64,000 nt of DNA. Origin: Kondoa malvinella (lineage: Eukaryota > Basidiomycota > Agaricostilbomycetes > Agaricostilbales > Kondoaceae). Position numbers and translations under genes: made by a program. Shown in pieces: positions 21,787 to 33,693 of this stretch. The notes beneath the pieces were generated by a model. The model was given only the letters and a program-made list of their open reading frames with translations. It was not told where the DNA came from and searched no databases. Within the stretch, counting starts at the first letter, position 1. The number at the start of each line of letters is the position of its first letter. Location: contig BCIM01000002.1 in the NCBI GenBank assembly GCA_039545315.1, forward strand, positions 523,369 to 587,368. Direction: 5' to 3'.

Positions 21787-23449
21787 ATGGAGTCCGAGCT
21801 ACCAGTGCATTCCGGAAGGATGCTCAGCTTAAGTACTCCTTTGAAGCCCGGCCCAAATTGCGACGAAGCCAGTCTCTACTCGAGTACTCGCGACGATGAG
21901 GCGGCTCTGAATCTCCACAAAGAAGATTTCACTGTATTTGCATGCCTCGGTACAACTTTCGCACGAGCTCGAGCAGCGCGGATATCCAGCAGGCGAGCGT
22001 CAAATCGTCCCTGAACTCCGTGAGACAGCATCAATACTGTCCCAAGTGCACGAGTTGGGACAACTCAAGGCTGTCAATAGCCAGGCTGCAGCAGTAGCTC
22101 ATTCAGAGCGCGAATTCTTCACCGAGCTCGAGAAGCTCGCTGAGATATGCCATCCGGTGAGCTGTCTTCCGAAAGAAGCGTGTCCCGGCCAGCTGAATAT
22201 CATACAATGGGCAGATTCAGCCTGCTGAAAACTCAAGATTCTCAATCAAAGATCTTTATGCGAAAGACTTCGTTCCGGAAACACATCTTTCCAAAGCGAA
22301 GCGGAAACCCGACGGTGTCATCTGTCCACCGTCTGATAAGCGGCCAGATTGGTTCAGCTTCTCTGGTGTGTGCGAATTGTCGGGCGAGGAAGTAGCTTCT
22401 TTGGGGAAACGAGCGACTATCAGCAAAGCAGACCTAGCCGACTCGAGCCCAAAACATAGGATCTCCATGAGCCAGAAGCAAAGCCAGTTGCTGTACAACG
22501 TCTCGCTGGAGCTGCGACATCATCCTCTCAGCTACAGTGCCGTTGGATTTGCATTCAACAAAGGCCTGTTCACCTTCATTGCCTTCACCAGAAACGACGT
22601 CTTGCTTTATGAAACACGTCAATGCTTCACCGCTCTTCGCTCCTTCCATGAAGTCCTAGAAGGTATCCAGTTCCTTCGATGTAACGCAGAAACACTTTAC
22701 CCTATCAGCCACGCCACCCTGCGAAACAACTTTCATCGGTCTGCTAGCAATTCTGCTGCTCTTCTCGACCCGACGCAGCTCGCTATGCCGAACATCGTGC
22801 AGTATCGCGCTTTTGGGCGATCATCTGCTATTTACAAGCCCGGCAACAATCGTGCCATCAAAGCAGTATGGCTGCCGCAGTCTCAAAGCTATCGTGAAGG
22901 CCGGCGACATGACAAGGCGAAAGAGATCGAAGTCATGCAGTATGTTCGCGAGCATATAGAGCCGGAATACAAGAACCGCATACCAGAGCTGTTTGGCTAT
23001 GCCGATTGGAGAGCTGCAGATGTGAGAATGGTAGAGGGAAGAGCAGACGGGATTGTGAGGGACGACAGGCGGCATCTTTGGTTGATTGAGATGGAAGAAG
23101 ACTCTCCCGTCGTCTGCGGAAGCCTCAAGACTGGGAAAGAGTTGGCTTGCTTCCTTCTCGACTCTTCTAAGAGTACAGTCCAACCCTTTAAGCTGTGACG
23201 AGGCTTCTTACACGGTGATTGTCTACAGCATTGGACGCGATTCATGCTACTGGTGTAGTTCACCGAGACCTCTCGCGCGGAAACCTCATGATGCGAAAAG
23301 ATGCTTGTCGCGCATTCGTCATCGACTATGATAACGCCCGTCATTTTCATGTCGAATCAGGCACATATGGCGAGACCGATGACCCGTTGGACACACGACA
23401 GAAATGCTCTTTGGCCGTACGCGAGCGCTTCGATCTCGTTTCTGCCTGA
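21787..23449 (+). CDS. FunK1-like fungal kinase, truncated C-lobe
   Basis: The exons encode LEQRGYPAGERQIVPELR, FFTELEKLAEICHP, KRKPDGVICPPSDKRPDWF and, in the kinase-like half, KAKEIEVMQYVREHIEP, HATGVVHRDLSRGNLMM and AFVIDYDNARHF. HRDLS-xGN and the D-Y-D variant of DFD are FunK1 hallmarks. Introns at 22155-22213 and 23173-23228 (donor in SSK, ending CTACAG) keep the frame. After the metal-binding motif only about 30 residues remain (to DLVSA), whereas FunK1 proteins continue with a full C-lobe. The gene may be a decayed or divergent copy. FunK1 families are expanded in basidiomycetes; their substrates are mostly unknown. The 5' end is uncertain. Confidence 0.65.
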
Positions 23450-23543
23450 GCCAGATCTGACGCGTGGACGCAGATCACTCGCGACGCAGTTCCCTTTGCC
23501 GTTTTTACTTTTGGTCGAGATTGGCGATATCAGTTAACAGAGA

Positions 23544-23630
23544 CTGAGCTCTTATAGATCAGTATATCGCTGATCTGCATTATCTACTCTATGCATACCT
23601 GAGCTCTTATAGATCAGTATATCGCTGATC
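23544..23630 (+). repeat. Perfect 32-bp direct repeat with internal hairpin
   Basis: Two identical 32-base copies at 23544-23575 and 23599-23630 are separated by 23 bases. Each begins CTGAGCTCTTATA and ends with GATCAG-TATATCG-CTGATC, a 6-bp stem with a 7-base loop. They lie 95 bases after the FunK1-like stop. Confidence 0.9.
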
Positions 23631-23874
23631 AGAAAAGAAAGAGCTCAAGTTCCTAAATACATGTTCAAGGGGCAAGTACTTCTTTCAACATCAGTTTCAT
23701 GTTCGCCAGGAAAAACAATCTCTCTCTTACGTTCTACTTCATGTTGTTGGCATCACCCTTGTTGCTCAAGAATCAGCAGCCAAGAAGAAGCAGACCTCCA
23801 GATCTACCACAAGACTAGAACAGCTCTCACGGACTAGAAATGAATCAGCATCATCAATATCCGAGAGTGGGCCA

Positions 23875-24555
23875 GTGACTAGATCGAGAAGTTCAAAGAG
23901 CCAGAGCTCATATGCCAGTGCTGCCTCATCTTTCCAAATGGACTCCGTTGTTGAAGCTCTCCCGGCTTCCTTCTCGGCATCTGTTGGCGGTCCTTCCACA
24001 AGTTTGCCAGAGTCCGAAACTTCAAAGAAACCAAATTCTCGTGACACCAGCTCGATTCAGCAAACGGACGTCTTCAATACTAGCACTAAGATTCAGACTC
24101 AGGAATTGCTGTTGGCAGATGGTCTCAAGACTGGGAGCGATAATTGGTCAAACTTCCTACATCTAAGATTGCAATTGGAGAAAATCCAGAGTTTACGGTT
24201 GCAACCAAACTTGGCGTCTGGAGTGAAGGACGCTCGTGTGATTGAGAGCTTCTGCATTCTCCTCAATTGGTGGGGGAGCCGCAGTTTTAGGGTAATTCCT
24301 GACGATGAGGAACGTGCTGTTTGGTCGGAGTGGGCAGGCTACGAAGGGGTCCGCTTCTTCGCACGAAATGGGCATAGCAATGCTGATTGCTTCTCTTCTT
24401 CGGTTGCAGTACTTGATCCGGCGCAAGCCTCCGTCAACGGACGAAGCAGCAGCAGCAGAAATGCAGTCTATGCAGGAAGGCGAGAATGGAATCCTGGTTG
24501 CTCAAGCCAACAGCGACTAAACCAAGTCAAATACGGAGCTCAACGACAAGCTTGA
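23875..24555 (+). other. Ser-rich open frame of uncertain status
   Basis: A frame that is in fact open from about 23765 encodes a Ser/Lys/Thr-rich stretch (ESAAKKKQTSRSTTRLEQLS, SISESGPVTRSRSSKSQSS). The remainder looks less protein-like after about 24200, where another frame (GIAMLIASLLRLQYLI) is more plausible. I could not find a splice model that uses both. It may be a decayed gene or lost exons of the FunK1-like neighbour. Confidence 0.3.
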
Positions 24556-25248
24556 CGAACTCGTAAGGAAGCTGGCTCAGATCAGCTCCGAAGAGATTTT
24601 CGCTTGATGAGTCGCGCATGTGCTGGCTCATTGGAACATTCGCGGTGAGTTCACTGTCACGATGAGCAGATTTCTGTCTTATATTCTTGATTACTGCTTG
24701 TTCAGTCTCTCTTTCTCACCTGCTTTCTGCTATTCTTATGCCGCTACCATTTTACGACTAAGAAATCCTCGTCAATGCAGCTTGGCAAGGCCTGGAGTCA
24801 ACTGTAGCATCAGGATTGGCTGTTTCGCGATTCCACACAGCAACAGTTTTTTGACTGCATTCATTGTGGACTTCCGCTGACGTGATCCGCGCGCATGCAT
24901 CGATGGAGAGGTAGTAGTAGAGCGGTCTTCAATATCTCACGCTTCTGGCTACTTTGTCTGCTTTCTCTGTATCGCTGTTGATTGATCAAATCGTCTATGT
25001 CTGTGCACAGCGCGAAACAAGTGCCTGTCGGGTCGGGTCAGATCGAGCAAAAACGCTGATGGCATCTCGTTACCCCAGTGATGCATTCACAAACTGCATG
25101 CTGGTCCTGTCTCTCCTCCATTTACTTCTTATGTATCCTGCCGAACAGCTATAGCCAATGAAGCTGTTGCTCTCCTTGGTGCTGCACTACATTTTTCATG
25201 TCTGAAAACCCTCTGCGTATTTGATAGCGTTTCTAAATACGCTACCGG
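24556..25248. other. Intergenic, no feature recognised
   Basis: About 700 bases upstream of the 7-TM gene. Pyrimidine-rich patches occur, but there is no gene, RNA or repeat that I can support. Confidence 0.5.
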
Positions 25249-27119
25249 ATGGTACGCGTGCTCTTCGTTCCCTTATACTGGGCTCATCTATCATTTTACG
25301 GAGGTAAACCCCTACCCAATTTTCGCTCAAGAAACGAAAGCGCGCGGATTGTAAGTCACTTTCAAACGCGTCATTACGGAAAGCTTACTCTTTGTCAAAT
25401 TTCCAGAGTGACATTGTGAGGTTTTGCGCATTGATGATACTGGGAGCTCATCATTGGTAACAGTCCAAGCTATTTTGATGGCATAGCATGGGCTTGTACT
25501 GCTATGGCAGCATTAGGCATTCTTCTGGCACTCGCAAGCGTTGGCATCAAAACATATAACGGTGGTCTCTGGATATGTACGACAAGAGCAACGCCCAAAG
25601 GCAGGTCATGGGTGCCAAATACCTCTGTGAGTACGCTGACTGCTCAGTCATCATCAGTCATGACTCTTTCTATAGCTGCTCGTCTTGTTAGCTTCCTTGC
25701 TATTCTTCACCTCGTCGATAGCGACGTTACATTTCCTCTTAGAAGGCTTCAGGAAAGGCCAGAATATCTATGCAGGTACGCTTTCAACCACTCATCGCTT
25801 GGCCAAGCTGACTTCTGCGCAGCTATCTTTACTCAAGGGCTACCGTGGGCTTGTCGCGTCATTTTAGCATGGCTTCAGCTTTGGTGTTCGTACATCTGCC
25901 TGGAAGTCCAGATCCTGACTGATCAGCATCAACAGCCATGGCAGTATCAGCCTATTCATACTATGCGCCGAGGACACCACACTGGTCTGCAAAGATGTTC
26001 AAGCCCATGTGGCTCAATCTTGGCGCTGTTCTCTTCCTGCCTGTTCAGCTTGCTAGTACAATAGCTGTCTTTGGTGTTTCCGCACAACGAGCGAATGACG
26101 CCTTCGCAAGCTTTGAAGACTTTCGCGACCAGATGGCATCCCTTGGAGCAGATTGGTCCTATGGCGAACCTTTTATCCTTCTTGTAAGTCTTGATCATCG
26201 CACAGTTAGCGTCGCTCAACTGGCATTTGAAGGGTCCGCCTTATTTTCCCAGTCTGAATACCTATTTGTCCGTCACCTCTAATAGTGAATCTGCGAAGCT
26301 TACAGTGAATGCAGTGCTCGACTGGAAGACGCTTTCCTATGGATCTCAAAGGCTTTCATCGTCCATAGCGTCTACCTTTGCTTCACTCTAGCGCTCGCAT
26401 TGCCTATTGGCTACTTATACGGTCGAATGCTGAAGTCAGTGAATGTCTTTTTAGTAGGTAGTAGCAAGCTAACAGTGTAGTGTGCGTAGACATCAGATCA
26501 AACGCCTGACTCAAGCTGGAACCATCAAAAGCCGTACGAAAGCTGCCGGTCCAGACTACAGTCACCTCAAGCAGATGTATCGTCTTCTGGCCATTGAGAC
26601 CTTTGTCGTAGTGGGTTTGGCTCTGCTTTACATTGGTCCGGCGCTTTGGATAGCGATAGATCGACACTCTGTCGGTATTGTTTTGCCTCGCATCGCATCC
26701 CGGCTGATTCCCTAGTTAGGCTTTGACCAATGGCTACAACCTTTCTTTCATCTTTACCGTCTCTTTTCTCTGCGGTATAACCTCGCAGCTGGTGATTTGC
26801 GGCATCATCCTGTTCCGCACAATAACCTCAAGCAGGGAGAGGAAACGCAATGCATCTGGACATGCGATTTCCAAGGGTGTTCACATCAAGGTAAGCATGC
26901 ATTTGAGCATACCAATTATAAGCTGACACAGAAGCGCAGACCGAAGTCCATGTAGAAGCCTCAGACGCAATAACGACAGAAGTGGAAGACGTAGATTTCG
27001 AGCCATGGATGTGCTCTACATCCGACTTTCCAGACTCGCACAGCATGAGCGATATGAAAGACGAGGAGGATACCATCCAAGGTGACAGCTCGACCATCAA
27101 TACCGAAGAGAAGTCGTAG
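25249..27119 (+). CDS. Seven-transmembrane GPCR-like protein
   Basis: After splicing, seven hydrophobic segments appear in order. Markers are AMAALGILLALASVGIKTY; VLLASLLFFTSSIATLHFLL; WACRVILAWLQLWCSMAVSA; LGAVLFLPVQLASTIAVFGV; FIVHSVYLCFTLALALPIGY; ETFVVVGLALLYIGPALWIA; and FTVSFLCGITSQLVICGIIL. The loop between TM5 and TM6 is basic (VRRHQIKRLTQAGTIKSRTK), and a ~65-residue acidic tail ends INTEEKS. This is GPCR-like topology: short N-terminus, seven helices, cytosolic tail. Introns of about 45-50 bases fall at 26184-26232, 26322-type positions and before the tail. The ATG at 25249 needs two very small exons to reach TM1 and is tentative. I recognise no named receptor class and no STE3 signature. 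Confidence 0.68.
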
Positions 27120-27678
27120 AGACCTCAAAAATGCCATGCAGAAAGTTGTGGTACATTTGCCCGAGCTTTACTGTAGCTGGCAATGCAATCATATAAATGT
27201 TGAAATATGACGGGCTGCCGCTCTCGGCATGCATGGCAAAGTGTGATTTAGGTCATGTCTCTGGCTGCTTAGTAATCAAACCCATTGCGTTTATTCCCTG
27301 TTGAACTTCAACGACAACTTCGTTGGTGTTTAGTTCTCGGCCCGTAGACGTTCGCAAGAGCCAACAGGATTGGTCTCGAGGACTGTACTACACAGACGAC
27401 TTCGCATCTTTGTCAGCTTTGCCGACCGAGAACTTCTGCGGAACTCGAGCCTCTACTTTCAAAGCACGACGACCTGTTCAAAAATCAAGGCTGAGCCTGC
27501 TGTAACACCATCAACTATATCAGTGCCACCACTCCAGCTGCGACGGCTTGATCTTTTGTGCTAATCTCCTTTTCGACACGTGCGATCTGTTGATTCGCGG
27601 CCACGAAGGGCAAATCACCCACACGCCTCTCTCTCTTTGAAAGTTCCATTCAGCCTTCTTGCTCTGAATGGCCTGGTT
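27120..27678. other. Intergenic, promoter side of the GDS1-like gene
   Basis: About 560 bases with no recognised gene or repeat. Confidence 0.5.
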
Positions 27679-30600
27679 ATGAGCGCGCCCATTACAAACA
27701 ACCCAGTGGAATCGGATGGTGTTCAACCTCAGCAAGACGCTGTCCTCCCGGCACATGACGTCCAACTTCAAGCACAGCCGAATAGCGACGTGGTTGATTT
27801 GGCAATGAGCAAACCGCGTCAGATCAAAGTCAAGACGTCTGAACAAGCTCCTATCGCTGCTGCCCCAGTCTCAAAATCCAATGGGTCAACAAATCAGAAA
27901 GCAAAAGTGACCGCCACTGTTCAGCTGTTCGACCTAGACCCGGTGCCATTTCCTTCAGCAGAGCTCAAGACTCGTCTGCAAGCCGATGACCTCAAGGATG
28001 AATTGCTCATGACTATTTGCTCTGCTTTCGCTTCGGTCGAGAACCGCGCCCTGTGCCCAAAGGAGATAGCTGCTGTTTGTATGAAGTTGGGATGGGAATG
28101 CACGTCAGTCTCCTATTACTTATCGTACAATTCCACTTCTGACATATGTTTTTAGTGGGTCACAACCGTTCGCCATCGTTTCCTCGTGCATCAGAAGTCA
28201 CCTTCGAAGACGTGGGATGACGGCAACCAATTCTTCTAATGGACGTCCGTTCGCGCCTAAACTCCCTCCACCACTGTTTGCCTCGTACGAATTGGCAGGT
28301 CAACCAGATCCACAAGATATTGCTGCAATCGGTATTGAGAAGGAGGCCAAACCTGCTGTCAAGAGAGGGACGCTCTGGTATATGTCTGAAGAAGGCACAG
28401 GCTATGTGTCGCCGTTCGGCGAGCGCGATCCCAACCTCCCCGAGAATCTGGCGAAACAACCTGTAGTCGCCGTTCGCAATAAAGCTGCAACACGAAGGCA
28501 GACTCTACCCACCAGCAACTCGTTACCGAATCTTTCCTACCAAGCTGCTAGATCACCAGATGCGAGCATGTCACCGTCGTATGAAGATGATGAAGGTGAA
28601 GATGGCATGGGCCGAGGGAAACGCAAGCGAAAGGCGAGCAGCATCGCAGGCGGAGACTCGAGCTGGCAGACAAGTCACAACAAGCACAATCTTACCATCA
28701 ACACTTCTGCGTCTGCCTCACCTCCACCTACCTCGCATCGCAGATCCGAAACCTCAGACTCTCTTCGAGCCGTCTCTGAACGCACATCTTCTGGTATCAA
28801 GCGTATCAAAGTCCGCCTATCCACCCTGGCCGAATCGCCTACCACTAGCAATTTTGACTCCGCCCTTGACTCAGATGCATCTGTCGATCCAGGTCAAGCT
28901 GCAGCAAGGGACAGAAGGAAGAACAAGAAGCGAAGCAAGAGTGAGGGATCTCTACTATCGCTCGCGCCGGCTGCTATGCATTATCGACCTCCGCCTTCTG
29001 CTTTGAGCGCTTCAATGTCTCAAAGAAGCGAATCGCCTGAAGAAGGGTTTTCAAGAGCTTGGAGTGCTGAACCGGTCTCGAGGTCCAGGCCACTGGGCTT
29101 ATTGGATACTTTGATTGGGCGAAGGGTAGGCTTTGATCTCACTTGTGCTCGGATTTGGCTGATATTTTGACTTTAGCTTCAGGGCGACGTAGAGATGCGA
29201 CCAGTCGACGAGACAGAGGAAGAGGATGACGATTTCCACGAAGCCATTCTCAAGTCTGACTTTGATTTCGAATTCGACTTTGCCTTCGGTCAGCGTCAAC
29301 TAGCAGCCGCTCGGCGAAGGATGGAGAATGGCACCTCGTTGGCGGATGAGTTGGATCTGTTTGATGAAGAGGTTGATACGCCTGCTACCACTCCCCGAAG
29401 CCCGGTCATGGATGACAACGGAAATCCGGAATTGTACGAGATGGCGAATGAAGCGGCGAAACAGCAAGAGTCGAGCAGAAACGGAGAGATGATTTTGCTT
29501 GGCCTGGAAAAGGCAGATGGAGCTGTTCAGGAGACGCTAGCTGGTAAGTTGATACCATTTTTTGTCGCATTCTGGTATTGATTGATTGCCTCGTAGAAAC
29601 CTACAAATCTCGCTCGCCATCACCTGCCTTCCAAGATGACAGTCGTTCGCCTGCTTCTCCTCTACCTGCTCTGCCGATCGTCAAAGCTGTCAGCTCGTCA
29701 GGCTTCGGCCCGGCTGGAACAGCACCAGATGAAGAAGAGCTAGCCGATGCAGAATCAATGTCAAGCTCTTTTTCGGATTTGGCGGCACTACAACCTTTCG
29801 GCGAACCTCGATCCTTCTCCCCTACCGCTTCGTCCATTTCTTCCTTCGCTGGCGACCTAGACATGCTGTCTCAAGCTGCTAGTCCGGCCTGCTCCAATGA
29901 CTCTTTCGATGCCGAAGTAGTCACAGGCGGTGTCAAGCAAGAAGGCGACTTGGACGGTAGCCTCTCGCCATCAGCTTTCGTGATGGAAGAGCTCGTTGCC
30001 GTCGAAGATGCTCAAGGCGAAGACAACCTTCACATCACCATGCCTACCGATGTCGCAATGGACGAGCTCGACCTTGAATTCGGCGGCCCAGTCACTCCGC
30101 CTCTTGAATGGACGCATCCTGCCGGTCTTGGCGCTACTCCTCCGCCAACACCTTTCGGACCTGAAGTATATGGCTTCTTTGCTGCCCCTCAGATGGAATG
30201 GCACGTTCCTCCGGTAGTCACACCTCTATGCGAGGCAGATTCTGCCATGGGTCTGGAACTTGGACCTGGGCTAGAAGGCAGCGACGACGTCGACATGGAC
30301 AGTCAAGATGCGAACGATCAGCTGCGTTCGGCTCTGGTCGCAGCTACCTCTCAAGACGCTGTCACAGATGCCTCGCAAGAACCTGTCGCAGATCCTTCGC
30401 CGCCGAAAGCTGTCACTTCTGCTCCTGCCTTAACACAAGCGGCCGAGATCACAGAAGTGCCAACAGTCAAGCCAGTGTTGCAGCGCAAGGTCTCAGTGAC
30501 GCAGCCAGCTGATACAAAAGCCATCAAAATTTCGGAGCCAGTCAAGCCTACCAGGGCAGCATCAACCAGATCAACTCGGGCACATCCTCAAATCACCAAG

Positions 30601-30753
30601 CCTGTTGTACCAGTCCCAGCCAGCAAGCCTGTAGAATCTCGGACCACCAAGCCAGCAGAGGCAAAGGTGGTCAGCTTAGTCGAACCAACTACGGCAGAAG
30701 CAGAAAAGCCTGCCAAACCGGTCACGCGACGCAGCAGTCGACGCAAGAATTGA
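27679..30753 (+). CDS. GDS1-like winged-helix nuclear regulator
   Basis: The N-terminal third holds a winged-helix-like block: LLMTICSAFASVENRALCPK, EIAAVCMKLGWE, then after an intron SQPFAIVSSCIRSHLRRRG, LPPPLFASYELAG and GTLWYMSEEG. This pattern is that of the fungal GDS1 domain, a DNA-binding fold. The rest of the ~880-residue protein is low-complexity, with KRKRK and RRKNKKR nuclear-type signals, an acidic segment (DDDFHEAILKSDFDFEFDF) that could act as an activation region, and a Lys/Pro/Thr-rich C-terminus ending RRSSRRKN. Four exons. The target genes are unknown. GDS1 assignment is from motif memory and moderately sure; a nuclear role follows from it. Confidence 0.75.
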
Positions 30754-31239
30754 TCGACTGTTTTCGTGCTCACCACTCTACCATCTACGCGTTTCAGTAC
30801 ATAGCTTTTCCCGTCGACCTTGTGAGATTGTTATATGTGGTTTTCGTCGACGGGAAGCGGACTTTAGTAAGGGCAAGGAGAGGGAACATATGAAGGACAC
30901 TTAGAAACTGCCGTGTAGCAGCACAGACACGAGTAGAAAGGCACAAGCACTAGATATGTCATCGAAGCTTTGCATGTAGAATAGCCAAATGCATTTTCGA
31001 GCAAGATCTCGTCTATTGCGTTCATCTACTATCCCTTTTTACCCACAAATGTTTCTGTGTACACCCACCCTGACTTACTTCTCCAACCCTCGCTCCGTGT
31101 CTCCTTCTTGCTTCGCTCCAACCATGGCAGCAGCCCATCCTCCTGATGGTGTTCTGACCATAGGCGCGTTAGAAACACCCAATGAGGATGAGCTGATAGT
31201 ACCTGATCAGTCTACCATTGCATGAGAGTCAAAGCACGC
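30754..31239. other. Convergent 3' region with a stem-loop
   Basis: Between the stops of two converging genes. It holds an 11-bp perfect inverted repeat (see 30808-30856) and nothing else recognised. Confidence 0.6.
30808..30856 (+). repeat. 11-bp inverted repeat in the 3' region of the GDS1-like gene
   Basis: TTCCCGTCGAC at 30808-30818 and GTCGACGGGAA at 30846-30856 pair perfectly around a 27-base loop. The stem can be extended by GC with a two-base bulge. It lies 55 bases after the stop, so it could be an mRNA 3'-end structure. Confidence 0.8.
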
Positions 31240-32882
31240 TTACTTGTTGTCGCCCAAACCCAGCATACTCCTCGACCCAGACTTGCGAGAAGAGAAGCCA
31301 TCCGCGTCACCTTGAGCAGAAAGATGCGCTTGATGCTGTTGTGCCACTTGGCTCGCGCCATGCACGCTAGTCGTCGGACTCGTTGCGTCGAACTGACCTC
31401 TTCGGCGATCAGAAGTTTCAGGCGAGTCGTAGGCGAAAGAAACGGATTGTGCCGAGCCCGAACTCTTGTCTACTGAAACTCGGCGGAGTGGAGTGTGTGT
31501 TGATGCGGCTCCGGAAGCTGAAGGTTTGTTGTAGCTATATGTTGCAGCGAGTACTACCGAGCAACCAACTATGAAGGAGGTGGTGATATTGAAGTTGAAG
31601 AGGACTATCCCTGCCATGAAGGAGATGACGATCGAAAGGGAAGTCGCGAAGCCCTGCATTAATGTTAACGGAATCATGTATTGACCGGCGAAGTTACCAA
31701 CCTTCATGATGTTGTCAGAAAACTTGATGACCAGAGCTGTTACCAAGCCTCCCAACACTTGACAAAGCACAGTCGCCCAAGCCCAAAAGCCAAATCCGGG
31801 CAAGAGGAAGCCGCCAACTGGTTCGATCGGTATCGTCGGTGTTTTCGAACTTGAGAAGAGCGAGAAGCTATCCGCTAACAGAGGTAGAACGGCAGGTACG
31901 AGGGAGAAGATGGATAGCTGGACGTTTCTGATCCATAAATCGGTAGTAGAGCCTTTGAGTACCATCTCAAAGTATACGCCTGCCAGTCCAGATGTCAGGC
32001 AAGCCATTGCTACAGCTAGAAAGCCTGTCGTTGGGTCCATCTGATGCGATGAAGTACTGGGCGTTTTCGATGTCGATGACTGGATCTGCACAATGCCGAC
32101 GCCTACAGCAAGGAAGAGCAAAGATACCCATTTGGTGAGCGTGAGTTTCCGTTTGAGCATGAGTACGCTGAAGAGTGCTGTTGTGAGGATCTTCATTTGG
32201 TATGAGACTTGAAATGTTGCTACATCCAGATTTGATGCTGCTACGAATTGAAGGTCTGATCAAGACTGTTAGCTAGATGCGGGCTCATCGTGATGAAACA
32301 TACTGTTCTGTATCACATAGAGAATAGCAGGGATTGACAGCTTCCAGCAATCTGGACTAAAGATCTCTCTCCGAATCTTCTTTAAGCGTACACCAAAGTC
32401 TTGCCCTCGCCTCCGCCAATCATCCTCCAGCATTCCACCGGGCGACATTGGCCTTGCAGAAGCCGCAGAGAAGGAGCCTTGACGACTATGCGGTGCGCTG
32501 TTTGATCCGCCTAATTTGGTGTATGCTGCTGAACCGAGCGTATTGCTGGGTAAAGAAGAGTTTGGCACTTGGTAGGTATTGCGCAGTGCGACGCCAAAGG
32601 ATATCGAGCCTTTGAGTAGCTCATTGGCCAGGACTGCTAATGCAGAAGAGTAGCTTGCTCCGCTTGTCCTCGACTTTACCGGAAACTGATGAGACTTTTC
32701 GATGCGCAGAGTGCTGTTTGGCTTACATAGTGCAGCAGAATAGTTAGCAGCGAGTTTTGCAGCGTCAAAGTGACCCTAGACAGATGAAAGCATGTCAACA
32801 GGGCCATGTCGCTTTCAAAAGGCCAGACACACAAGCTGATATATTTGAGCGGTACTCCAAACAGCGCAGGAGCAGCAGACAT
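31240..32882 (-). CDS. Nucleotide-sugar transporter (UDP-galactose transporter family)
   Basis: The start at 32882 gives MSAAPALFGVPLKYISL, then TLTLQNSLLTILLHY, the N-terminal hallmark of SLC35A-type Golgi transporters. Further signatures are YVIQNNLQFVAASNLDVATF, YQMKILTTALFSVLMLKRKL and TKWVSLLFLAVGVGIVQIQ, followed by helices ending GCSVVLAATYSYN. These carriers exchange UDP-sugars for UMP across the Golgi membrane to feed glycan synthesis. An unusually long Ser/Gly-rich insert (SSLPSNTLGSAAYTKLG to QDFGVRLKKIRREI) lies between the first helices and the LQFVA motif. The tail is cytosolic and Ser-rich. Exact substrate cannot be assigned. Confidence 0.9.
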
Positions 32883-33693
32883 GGCTGAAGCTGGTGATCA
32901 GACTCGCGATTTTCTCGCGAGACACGCGCTGCCTTTCTTCTAGCGTCGACGTGCTTGCCGCTGTATGTCTGTACGCGATGTACTACTACACGAGCGCAGT
33001 GCTGATATTCTTCTGCTCGGCCTTTGCTCTGTTCCTCTGTTGTCTCTGGCCGTTGAGCGCTAGCTCTGCTCTTTTAAGCCAAAAAAAACCTTGTCCTCCT
33101 TGACCTGCAACGTGGGCTATCCTGCTAGTCGAATCCTTCGCCTGAAGTTATGTGACTGCTGTCCGGACTCTCAAAGTGATGCTGCTTCAATGCATAGTTT
33201 CCGAGGCTGTATTATGCATGCGTCTTGTCGCTGCAATTCTCAATGGCAGACCCATGGTTTTTGTCTACAGGTCTGCGAGTGCCATGATTCATATACTGCT
33301 AGACATCCTTGCTATGATTGGTACTAGCGGTGATTCTTGCCCTGGTCAAATTCGCATGTTCGGCGATGTTGCTTCCGTTCGACTTCTCTCTGGACCTTGA
33401 CGAATTCTGGGGCATACGTCCTCTACCTCCTGATCGCTCGTACTTTCTCACTGAACTGATGCGTTGACTTCCGCTCCCCTTCCCCGAAACAGCATATGTA
33501 CAGCCGTGTGTCACGCGTCGGCTGATCTGATGGGCCTGGCACATGCTTACCCGAGACGCGGGCAGTACAGCGAGTCTAAGAGTCGCTTATCTTGCCCACC
33601 TCGTGGACCAGTTCAACCTTGTCTCTGCGTTATCTCCCTCCCGGTCATGTGAAGCCGCCCGACCTACCTTGTCCCTTTCACCCCGATACCACT
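32883..33693. other. Divergent intergenic region of about 0.8 kb
   Basis: It should carry promoters for the sugar transporter (minus) and the amine oxidase (plus). No gene or repeat recognised. Confidence 0.55.
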
